Positions 1 to 5,086 of a DNA stretch of 7,551 nucleotides are shown here, piece by piece. The stretch's first letter is position 1, and every line of letters starts with the position of its first letter. The position numbers and the translations under genes were made by a program. Origin of the DNA: an uncultured Bacilli bacterium (GTDB lineage Bacteria > Bacillota_I > Bacilli_A > RF39 > UBA660); NCBI GenBank assembly GCA_947628445.1, contig CANQZX010000051.1, forward strand, positions 1 to 7,551, in the 5' to 3' direction. The notes under the pieces were generated by a model. It saw only the letters and a program-made list of their open reading frames with translations. It made no database searches and was not told the DNA's origin.

Positions 1-76
1 ATACCGAACGGTACGTACGGTGGTGTGAGAGGGAAAAGCATTCAAGAATTATTTTGAAAAGTTTTCTCTACTCGAT
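1..76 (+). mobile_element. 3' end of a group II intron (domain V remnant and complete domain VI)
   Basis: Seen: bases 2-13 fold into a 4-bp stem with a GAAC tetraloop, followed by a two-base CG bulge (14-15) and the 3' strand of a lower helix (16-24). This is the distal and 3' part of a domain V; its 5' strand is outside the window. A second hairpin follows: 30-37 pairs with 62-69 (one G-U), with an inner stem 41-45/54-58. A70 is left unpaired between T69-A30 and C71-G29. A bulged A seven bases from a terminal CGAT is the standard lariat branch point and AY 3' end of group II introns (established knowledge), so the intron should end at 76. The run ACGTACGGTGGTGTGAGAGG is, from memory, typical of bacterial introns carrying a reverse transcriptase. 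That enzyme's gene would lie to the left. The intron class is not determined. Confidence 0.88.
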
Positions 77-102
77 TCTTTTTAGTTAATTGCAACTCCA
101 AT

Positions 103-151
103 TTGACAAAAAACAACTTAAAAGTGGTAGTGCTACCAAGTAGAATATAAT
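103..151 (+). promoter_or_regulatory. Promoter/operator region of the membrane XRE regulator
   Basis: A good -10 (TATAAT, 146-151) has no convincing -35 at 17 bases. A TTGACA at 103-108 is too far upstream (37 bases) to pair with it. A weak alternative is TTAAAA (118-123), N17, TAGAAT (141-146). Where the -35 should be sits a near-perfect palindrome, TGGTAG-TG-CTACCA (125-138). Such a site could be an operator, possibly for the HTH protein encoded just downstream; this autoregulation is inference. Confidence 0.45.
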
Positions 152-162
152 ATGATTTGAGC

Positions 163-169
163 GAGGTGA
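163..169 (+). promoter_or_regulatory. Ribosome binding site that fixes the start of the XRE gene
   Basis: GAGGTGA lies eight bases before ATG at 178. An in-frame TTG at 157 lies upstream of this site and would put the ribosome site inside the gene, so ATG 178 is preferred. Confidence 0.75.
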
Positions 170-177
170 AGAAAAAA

Positions 178-1749
178 ATGAAGTTTTGTGAAAAACTCCA
201 AATGTTGAGAAAAGAGAAGGGGTATAGTCAGGAACAACTCGCCGATTTATTAGATGTTTCCCGGCAGGCAGTTTCCAAATGGGAGTCAGGTTTAACTTAT
301 CCAGAGATGGATAAATTATTGACTCTTTGTAAGATCTTTAATGTTTCTTTAGATGATTTAACGAATGATGAAATATCGAAAACTAATCTTCGGGAACATA
401 AAAAGAATAATTTTAGCAACTTAGTTTACACCATAATTGATATGTTTGAAAAAAGCATTGAGATGTTTAAACAAATGAATAAAAAAGCATTAGGTAAAAT
501 GCTTTTGGAATTAGTTATCTTAATTATTATTTTAGTCATTTGTAAAATGCCGTTTAATTATTTAGAATATTTAATTCGCAATCTTTTTACATCTTTAAAT
601 ATTAGGTATGCGTTTTACAGTATTTGTTCTTTTATCATTAATTTAATTTATTTTGTTTTCTTTGTTTGTATTTTAATTTATTTTTATAAAACGCGTTACT
701 TAGATCGGGAGATTCCGGAAATCGAAAAGAAGCCCCTTAATATCCAAAATGAGGCCAAGGTACCAGAGAAGAAAAAGGTTGAGGCCAAAGAAAAAAAGGC
801 AACTATAGAAGAACGAAAGTTTATTCTTTTTGATCTTTTTGGTAATTTATTAAATATTTGTCTTAAAATTATTTTATTTTTCACGCTTTTAGGGTTATGT
901 TTTTGTTTCGTGACTTTTGTTTTCTTCCTTGTTTTAACTATCATTTTGGCACTGCAAAAAATCTTTAGTTTGGGTTTAATTTTAATGGCTATGGCGTTAG
1001 TAATCGGCACCGGGGTTATTCTTAATTTAAATATTGCGTGGTTATTTAATCACGAAAATAATTATAAAATGCTTTTAATTAATTTTTTAACTAGTTTAGT
1101 TTTACTTGCCAGTGGGGGAGCCATTTTCTCCTTTGAACTGACCCATTATAATTTTCTTAATGAAGCTCCTCAAAATGTAACCTATGCACATAAAAGTTAT
1201 ACTTTTCCAATGCAAGATAATACCTTTTTAGTAGACGCTTTTCCCGATAGTTATCACTATCTTACTTATAAAGTAAACGATGAGTTAAAAACAGAAATTA
1301 AATACGATATTTATTATTATTCGGATTTTCAAAATATCGAGGTTAGGGAAAATGCCAATAATGCCATTGCCCTTAATTTAAGCGCCAATAGTATTAATTT
1401 TCCGATTAAAAAATTTAGCATGATGATTATTGAAAATTTACAAGCTAAAACTTTGTATAATTATGACCATTTATATGATGTTAATATCGTGGTGGAAACC
1501 AGTCAAGATAATATCGATATTTTAAAGCAAAACTATTTGGCTTATGAAGAAGAATATCGGCAAAAAGAAATGGATTACTGGGCCGAAGAATATGAAAAAC
1601 AAATTGAGGACTTAGAAGAAGAAAATTATTCTTTAAGGGATCAAAGGGCCGAATGTGAACTTAAAATTAGTGATTTACAAGACAAAATAAATGAATTAGA
1701 AGAAAAACTCGCCGATTATAAAGCCCGGGTGGAAGATTTATTAAATTAA
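178..1749 (+). CDS. Membrane-bound XRE-family transcriptional regulator with C-terminal coiled coil
   Basis: Predicted 523 residues from ATG 178. Residues 3-60 form a classic Cro/CI-type HTH (SQEQLADLLDVSRQAVSKWE at 17-36), so it should bind DNA at the cytoplasmic face of the membrane. Hydrophobic segments follow at about 108-124, 144-170, 222-258 (long, possibly two helices), 263-290 and 298-320. A Lys/Glu-rich linker (181-213) separates the first two from the rest. Residues 325-450 form a beta-rich soluble region, and 454-522 is a strongly charged heptad-like coiled coil. Five helices would put the C-terminus outside and six would put it inside; the sequence does not settle this. XRE domains fused to membrane segments are common in Bacillota, often as one-component sensors. 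The ligand and targets are unknown. I do not recognise the C-terminal region as a named family. The gene converges on the CotF-like pair and shares its terminator. Confidence 0.8.
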   Translation: MKFCEKLQMLRKEKGYSQEQLADLLDVSRQAVSKWESGLTYPEMDKLLTLCKIFNVSLDDLTNDEISKTNLREHKKNNFSNLVYTIIDMFEKSIEMFKQMNKKALGKMLLELVILIIILVICKMPFNYLEYLIRNLFTSLNIRYAFYSICSFIINLIYFVFFVCILIYFYKTRYLDREIPEIEKKPLNIQNEAKVPEKKKVEAKEKKATIEERKFILFDLFGNLLNICLKIILFFTLLGLCFCFVTFVFFLVLTIILALQKIFSLGLILMAMALVIGTGVILNLNIAWLFNHENNYKMLLINFLTSLVLLASGGAIFSFELTHYNFLNEAPQNVTYAHKSYTFPMQDNTFLVDAFPDSYHYLTYKVNDELKTEIKYDIYYYSDFQNIEVRENANNAIALNLSANSINFPIKKFSMMIIENLQAKTLYNYDHLYDVNIVVETSQDNIDILKQNYLAYEEEYRQKEMDYWAEEYEKQIEDLEEENYSLRDQRAECELKISDLQDKINELEEKLADYKARVEDLLN

Positions 1750-1779
1750 AAATAAGTAGGAAAGAGGTCCTACTTATTT
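1750..1779. terminator. Bidirectional terminator between convergent genes
   Basis: A perfect 12-bp stem (1750-1761 with 1768-1779) and a six-base loop lie one base after the stop of the XRE gene and overlap the stop of the minus-strand gene at 1770. The minus-strand exit is T-rich (TTATTTTTAATTTAA), and the plus-strand exit also has a T-rich arm, so it can serve both directions. Confidence 0.8.
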
Positions 1780-2024
1780 AATTGTTGGGTTAAAGTTTGG
1801 GCTGTTTTTTGTACCTGGGCGGGAGCCGCGGCTTCTAAATTATAAAAGTTTAATTCATAGGCCAAAGTAAAAAGATCGCGGGCATTTTGACTAATTTGAT
1901 TAAACATTTTTAAAAGTTCTTTATATAAATGATCGTTACTGGCTTCATTTAAAGCATAAGTCATATTAACCGCCATATTTTTTTCCGTTTCTAAAATATC
2001 TAATAAAAATTCTTTATCAGTCAT
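1770..2024 (-). CDS. CotF-like (spore coat protein F family) small protein
   Basis: 84 residues, all helical in character: a helix at 3-27, the turn ASNDHLYK (28-35), a second helix at 36-60, then an Ala/Gln-rich tail. The opening MTDKEFLLDILETEKN, the turn near residue 30 and the helix ending in ELNFYN match the general pattern of Coat F domains (usually LTD-(K/R)-D...ll...k ... n.G.Y); this is family recall without a search. B. subtilis CotF is about twice as long, so this is one two-helix module. It is the downstream member of an overlapping pair with a related 70-residue protein: its ATG lies before the upstream stop, and it has a strong site, AAGGAGG (2031-2037 on the complement), five to six bases ahead. 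Members of this family also occur outside spore coats, so a sporulation role is not shown here. Confidence 0.65.
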   Translation of the reverse strand: MTDKEFLLDILETEKNMAVNMTYALNEASNDHLYKELLKMFNQISQNARDLFTLAYELNFYNLEAAAPAQVQKTAQTLTQQLNK

Positions 2025-2229
2025 TTTGTTCCTCCTTAGCTAAAATAGCTGTTAGTTTTGTACAAAAATCATAATGCACGTTGGCAATATCGGTTAATAA
2101 ATTTAAGATTTTTTCATTGGCAATTTGTTCGTTATAAAATGTTATTTTTTGGGCTGTAATAAAATTCCAATTGAACATATCTTTAATATAATTTAGATCT
2201 TTATCTGTTAACATTTTCGGTACTTTCAT
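2017..2229 (-). CDS. Small CotF/YraD-like helical protein, partner of the downstream gene
   Basis: 70 residues. LTDKDLNYIKDMFNWNF (7-23) begins like the neighbour's MTDKEFLLDIL, and both proteins have two helices broken near the middle (NEQIANEK at 33-40 here), so they look like distant paralogues. Small proteins of this shape are often labelled spore coat protein in Clostridia and Bacilli; I assign this by pattern only. A GGGAGG site (complement of 2239-2244) precedes the ATG by eight to nine bases. The stop TGA overlaps the start of the next gene by eight bases, so the two are almost certainly co-translated and may form a heteromer. A minus-strand TTGACA (complement of 2278-2283) lies upstream but has no good -10. 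There is one Cys (56) and no signal peptide. Confidence 0.6.
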   Translation of the reverse strand: MKVPKMLTDKDLNYIKDMFNWNFITAQKITFYNEQIANEKILNLLTDIANVHYDFCTKLTAILAKEEQND

Positions 2230-2267
2230 TATTATTTGCCTCCCTTATTATTTTGGCTTAAGGGAAA

Positions 2268-2296
2268 TTGAAAATGCTGTCAAATTATGGTATATT
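2268..2296 (+). promoter_or_regulatory. Sigma-A type promoter of the CDF-like transporter
   Basis: TTGAAA (2268-2273), exactly 17 bases, then TATATT (2291-2296). Transcription would start near 2303, leaving a leader of about 14 bases that holds AGGGG (2307-2311), five bases before ATG 2317. An in-frame ATG at 2287 falls inside the promoter spacer and so cannot be the start on this transcript. Confidence 0.75.
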
Positions 2297-2316
2297 TATC
2301 TAGAGTAGGGGTCAAA

Positions 2317-3153
2317 ATGAAAAAGGAACGCAAAACTTTATATTTCAGTATCTTAGTAAATATGTTAGTCTCATTTTTGAAAATCGGCGGTGGCCTGGTT
2401 TTTGGTATGTATTCCTTAATTGCCGATGGTTATTATTCGATATGCGATTTAGCCACTGATTTTATTGCTTTAATTAGTGCTAAAATATCGCGAAAAAGGG
2501 CGAATAAGAAATTCCCTTTTGGCTATGGCAAAGTAGAGTATATTGCCCAAATGTTTATTGGCTTTTTAATTATAGGCGTTGGTCTTTTTACATTCCTTAC
2601 TTCTTTTGGCCGGACCTTTGAGCGACCTGGCTTAGATATTATTTACGTTATTTTAGTAGCCATTTTTCTTAAAACATTAAGTAGTAATTATTTATATCAA
2701 GTGGGAAAAGATATTCGAAGTCAGATTTTAATTTCTTCCGCGGGTGAATCATTTTTAGATGTTATTTCGACCACTGGCGTTTTAATTGTTGTTTTAATTG
2801 GCCAATTATTTCCGCCTATCGATTTTTTAGGTAGTACCATTATTAGTGTCTTAATTATGGCGGAAGGTGTTAAAATCATTACTAATAACCTTTGGGTTTT
2901 AGTTGGGGAAGATAAAAATGATCAAGAAATTAAAAATAAACTAAAAAATATTGTTAATAATAGTAAATTGCTTACTTATAGTGATTCATTTTTAATTAAA
3001 AGTGGTTCTTATTATCAGACGACAATTGAACTAGCGGTCCCTAAAGAAATGACCGTGAGAGATCTTTTAAAATGGGAAAATAAAATCAAAAAACAAATTA
3101 AAGATTTAAAATATAATATTAAATTTATCGATTTTGAGATTATTACAAAATAA
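2317..3153 (+). CDS. Cation diffusion facilitator (CDF) family transporter without histidine
   Basis: 278 residues from ATG 2317, the usual CDF size: about six membrane helices (9-30, 33-55, 76-98, 106-126, 137-163, 168-192) and a cytoplasmic C-terminal domain (about 200-278). Family landmarks are clear: SLIADGYYSICD (33-44) in helix 2, FPFGYGKVEY (66-75) in the loop before helix 3, and ESFLDVISTTGVL (144-156) in helix 5. Known zinc exporters carry (H/D)xxxD in helix 2, HP(F/Y)GHG in the loop and HxxxD in helix 5. Here those positions are YxxxD (40-44), FPFGYG and ExxxD (144-148), and the whole protein has no His. Acidic residues D37, D44, D48, E144 and D148 remain. It probably exports a divalent cation by proton exchange, but metal choice cannot be inferred from zinc homologues; manganese or iron fit an oxygen-rich site better. 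It is transcribed alone. Confidence 0.8.
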   Translation: MKKERKTLYFSILVNMLVSFLKIGGGLVFGMYSLIADGYYSICDLATDFIALISAKISRKRANKKFPFGYGKVEYIAQMFIGFLIIGVGLFTFLTSFGRTFERPGLDIIYVILVAIFLKTLSSNYLYQVGKDIRSQILISSAGESFLDVISTTGVLIVVLIGQLFPPIDFLGSTIISVLIMAEGVKIITNNLWVLVGEDKNDQEIKNKLKNIVNNSKLLTYSDSFLIKSGSYYQTTIELAVPKEMTVRDLLKWENKIKKQIKDLKYNIKFIDFEIITK

Positions 3154-3184
3154 TTAGCACTTACTATTGACAAGTGCTAATTAT
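3150..3184 (+). promoter_or_regulatory. CIRCE operator (HrcA binding site)
   Basis: TTAGCACTT (3154-3162), nine bases, AAGTGCTAA (3172-3180). The consensus is TTAGCACTC-N9-GAGTGCTAA; the inner base pair is changed on both sides so symmetry is kept. The arms extend to a perfect 13-bp inverted repeat (3150-3162 with 3172-3184). It starts at the stop codon of the transporter and covers the -35 of the Hsp20 promoter, as expected for HrcA repression released by heat or misfolded protein. Confidence 0.93.
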
Positions 3185-3195
3185 AGTGCTATATT
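3167..3195 (+). promoter_or_regulatory. Sigma-A type promoter of the small heat-shock gene
   Basis: TTGACA (3167-3172, perfect), 17 bases, TATATT (3190-3195). The -35 lies in the CIRCE spacer and the right CIRCE arm fills the start of the promoter spacer, so HrcA and RNA polymerase cannot both bind. Predicted leader: about 63 bases. Confidence 0.88.
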
Positions 3196-3265
3196 AATAA
3201 TGTCAACAAAAGGTATATTATATGTGGTAAGCATAATAATAGTAAAGAAAGGAAGATGATTAATT

Positions 3266-3640
3266 ATGTTACCAAGTAGAATGTTTTTTGATGATTTATT
3301 AAGTGATATGAGTGTGGAAAGTAAGATGAAATGTGATATTTACGAAAAAGATAATAAATATTACATCGAAATGGATGTTCCGGGTTACAGCAAAGAAGAT
3401 ATTAAAATTGAATGTTTAAATGGCAATATTACGGTAAGGGCTGAAATTTCTCAAAAAGATGAAGAAAATAAAAAATATCTTCATCGGGAAAGAAAAATGT
3501 ATGGTAAGATTGAAAGAACTTTCCATTTAGAAGATATGGATGAAGATAGCATTAGTGCCCAATTTAAAGATGGTATTTTAAAACTTGAAATTGCGAAGAA
3601 AAACGAAGACGAAAATAAAAAATTAATCGAAATTAAATAA
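3266..3640 (+). CDS. Small heat-shock protein, Hsp20/alpha-crystallin family
   Basis: 124 residues. This ATP-independent chaperone binds unfolding proteins in the cytoplasm and hands them to DnaK/ClpB-type systems. The alpha-crystallin domain runs from about 21 to 111: CDIYEKDNKYYIEMDVPGYSKEDIKIE (23-49), then HRERKMYGKIERTFHL (73-88), and the signature AxFKDGILKLEIAKK (98-112) with the conserved GxL. The C-terminal tail carries IEI (121-123), the IxI/V motif that docks into a neighbouring subunit and builds oligomers. The N-terminal arm is only about 20 residues, shorter than in many bacterial homologues (often 35-45), which may mean smaller oligomers (inference). AAAGGAAG (3248-3255) precedes the ATG by about ten bases. 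The CIRCE/promoter pair upstream makes it a HrcA-regulated single-gene unit, closed by a hairpin terminator. Confidence 0.93.
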   Translation: MLPSRMFFDDLLSDMSVESKMKCDIYEKDNKYYIEMDVPGYSKEDIKIECLNGNITVRAEISQKDEENKKYLHRERKMYGKIERTFHLEDMDEDSISAQFKDGILKLEIAKKNEDENKKLIEIK

Positions 3641-3646
3641 TTGAGG

Positions 3647-3672
3647 AAAGCCAGTGTCAAATTGGCTTTTTT
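3647..3672 (+). terminator. Rho-independent terminator after the Hsp20 gene
   Basis: AAAGCCA (3647-3653) pairs with TGGCTTT (3663-3669) around a nine-base loop, followed by a T tract (TTTTTT, then CTTT). It begins seven bases after the stop. Its T tract runs straight into the murD promoter. Confidence 0.85.
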
Positions 3673-3674
3673 CT

Positions 3675-3703
3675 TTGCATTAAAATAAAATAAATAATAT
3701 AAT
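3675..3703 (+). promoter_or_regulatory. Promoter of murD with very short leader
   Basis: TTGCAT (3675-3680), 17 bases, perfect TATAAT (3698-3703). Transcription should start near 3710, so the GTG at 3708 would be upstream of or at the RNA end. GGTGG (3710-3714) then acts as a weak ribosome site for TTG 3720, giving a leader of about ten bases. Confidence 0.7.
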
Positions 3704-3719
3704 TATAGTGGTGGTTGAA

Positions 3720-5039
3720 TTGAAAGAAAAACAAAAAATTTTGATTTTAGGGGCAGCTAAAAGTGGCCTAAGTGTGGCTAAATTATTGGCCCCATTTCAT
3801 CACGATATTACGATAAGTGATCTTAAACCATTAGCTCCAGAAGAGGAAGAAACTTTACAAAAACTAGGGGTTAAAGTAATTATAACCGACCATCAAGAAG
3901 ATTTAATAACGGCAGATTATGATTTAATTATTAAAAATCCGGCGATTAAATATACAAGTCCTCTTGTCCAAAAAATTAATGAATTAAAAATAGATTTAAC
4001 TAATGAAATTGAAGTGGCTTATCATTTTTTACCTAAGGATGTTAAAATTATTGGCATTACAGGTTCTAATGGCAAAACGACAGTGACCACGATGATTTAT
4101 GAATTATTAAAGCAAATGGGGTTACCCGTTGTTTTAGGAGGCAATATTGGTACCCCTTTAGCCGAATTAGTACCAAGGATTAAATCGGGTGATATCTTAG
4201 TATTAGAATTATCCGATCACCAACTTAATGATCTAAAAGATTTTAAAACCGATATTAGTGTTTTAACGAATATTAGTCCAGCGCATTTAGATTATCATGG
4301 CTCTTTTGACCATTATAAATGGGCCAAGAAAAGAATCTTTAATCGACATACAAAAGACGATATAGCCATTATTAATGCGAAGAATGCAGAAGCTATGGCT
4401 TTAACTCAAGATATTTTAAGCCATAAAATTTATTTTAATGATAACCATAATTATTATAATGAAACGGGTCTTTGGCTAGATGATGAATTAGTTTTAAAAA
4501 AAGAGGAGATTTTGCTTCAAGGCAATCACAACTATGAAAACATTTTAGCAGCTCTGTTAGTTGTTAAAAACTTTAGTTGGGATTTAGCCACTATCAAAAA
4601 ATATTTAGCTAATTTCGGGGGTGTTGAACATCGTTTAGAATTCGTTAGAGAAGTAAATCAAGTGCGGTATTATAATGACTCGAAAGCTACTTCGACAGCG
4701 GCGACAATTACAGCTTTAAAAACATTTACTAGCCCTGTCCACCTTATTTTAGGTGGCGAAGAGCGGGGGCAAGATTTTCATGATTTAGATCCATTTATGA
4801 ATCATGTTGCTTGTCTTTATGCTATTGGCTCCACGACCGCGCGAGTAGGTGAATATGGGAAAGAAATTGGCAAAGATGTCATTTTATGTCAAACCCTCAA
4901 TCAAGCAATGAAGGAAATTATCAAAAAAGTAGAACCTGGGGACGTCGTTTTACTTTCACCGGCGAGTGCTTCTCAAGATTTTTATGCACGATTTGAAGAT
5001 CGGGGCAATGAGTTTAAAAATTTTGTTGCAAAAATCTAG
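3720..5039 (+). CDS. murD: UDP-N-acetylmuramoyl-L-alanine--D-glutamate ligase (MurD)
   Basis: 439 residues from TTG 3720 (in-frame GTG codons at 3708 and 3711 are alternatives). MurD adds D-glutamate to UDP-MurNAc-L-Ala with ATP in cytoplasmic peptidoglycan synthesis. Domain 1 is a Rossmann-like UDP-binding fold (ILGAAKSGLSVA, 9-20). The central ATPase has the P-loop GITGSNGKTT (112-121, K119), GGNIG (140-144), ELSDHQ (163-168), AHLDYHG (188-194) and K203, the likely carbamylated lysine. The C-terminal domain has GNHNYEN (268-274), EHR (303-305), NDSKATS (319-325) and SPASASQDFYARFEDRG (413-429). All catalytic positions known from E. coli MurD appear present. The usual ELSSFQ is ELSDHQ here, but the catalytic E, first S and Q are kept. 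It stands outside a mur/fts cluster, with its own promoter. No hairpin follows it, so read-through into the next gene is possible. Confidence 0.95.
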   Translation: MKEKQKILILGAAKSGLSVAKLLAPFHHDITISDLKPLAPEEEETLQKLGVKVIITDHQEDLITADYDLIIKNPAIKYTSPLVQKINELKIDLTNEIEVAYHFLPKDVKIIGITGSNGKTTVTTMIYELLKQMGLPVVLGGNIGTPLAELVPRIKSGDILVLELSDHQLNDLKDFKTDISVLTNISPAHLDYHGSFDHYKWAKKRIFNRHTKDDIAIINAKNAEAMALTQDILSHKIYFNDNHNYYNETGLWLDDELVLKKEEILLQGNHNYENILAALLVVKNFSWDLATIKKYLANFGGVEHRLEFVREVNQVRYYNDSKATSTAATITALKTFTSPVHLILGGEERGQDFHDLDPFMNHVACLYAIGSTTARVGEYGKEIGKDVILCQTLNQAMKEIIKKVEPGDVVLLSPASASQDFYARFEDRGNEFKNFVAKI

Positions 5040-5054
5040 ATTAATGAGTATAAT
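5026..5054 (+). promoter_or_regulatory. Promoter of the Pro-rich/Ig-like membrane protein gene
   Basis: TTGCAA (5026-5031) lies inside the last codons of murD, followed by 17 bases and a perfect TATAAT (5049-5054). AAGGGG (5072-5077) follows, nine bases before ATG 5087. Confidence 0.72.
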
Positions 5055-5086
5055 TAAGTTATATTAAAAATAAGGGGCTGATAAGT

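Noticed and set aside
134..146. 13-base match TACCAAGTAGAAT shared with 3269-3281
   Set aside because: One copy is in a promoter region and the other is in the first codons of the Hsp20 gene. A match of this length is expected about once by chance in a window this size.
696..1010. 104-codon open frame on the minus strand
   Set aside because: It is antisense to the membrane part of the XRE gene, has no ribosome site, and its Lys/Ile/Phe composition is that of the complement of AT-rich coding DNA.
2255..2283. Minus-strand promoter for the CotF-like pair from TTGACA (complement of 2278-2283)
   Set aside because: At 16-18 bases the -10 would be TTAAGC, TAAGCC or AAGCCA, all poor. The same bases are better explained as the spacer of the plus-strand promoter. 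The true promoter of the pair is not identified.
3256..3279. Seven-codon frame overlapping the Hsp20 start (ATG at 3256)
   Set aside because: It lies almost on the ribosome site and stops after seven codons. No sign that it is translated or regulatory.
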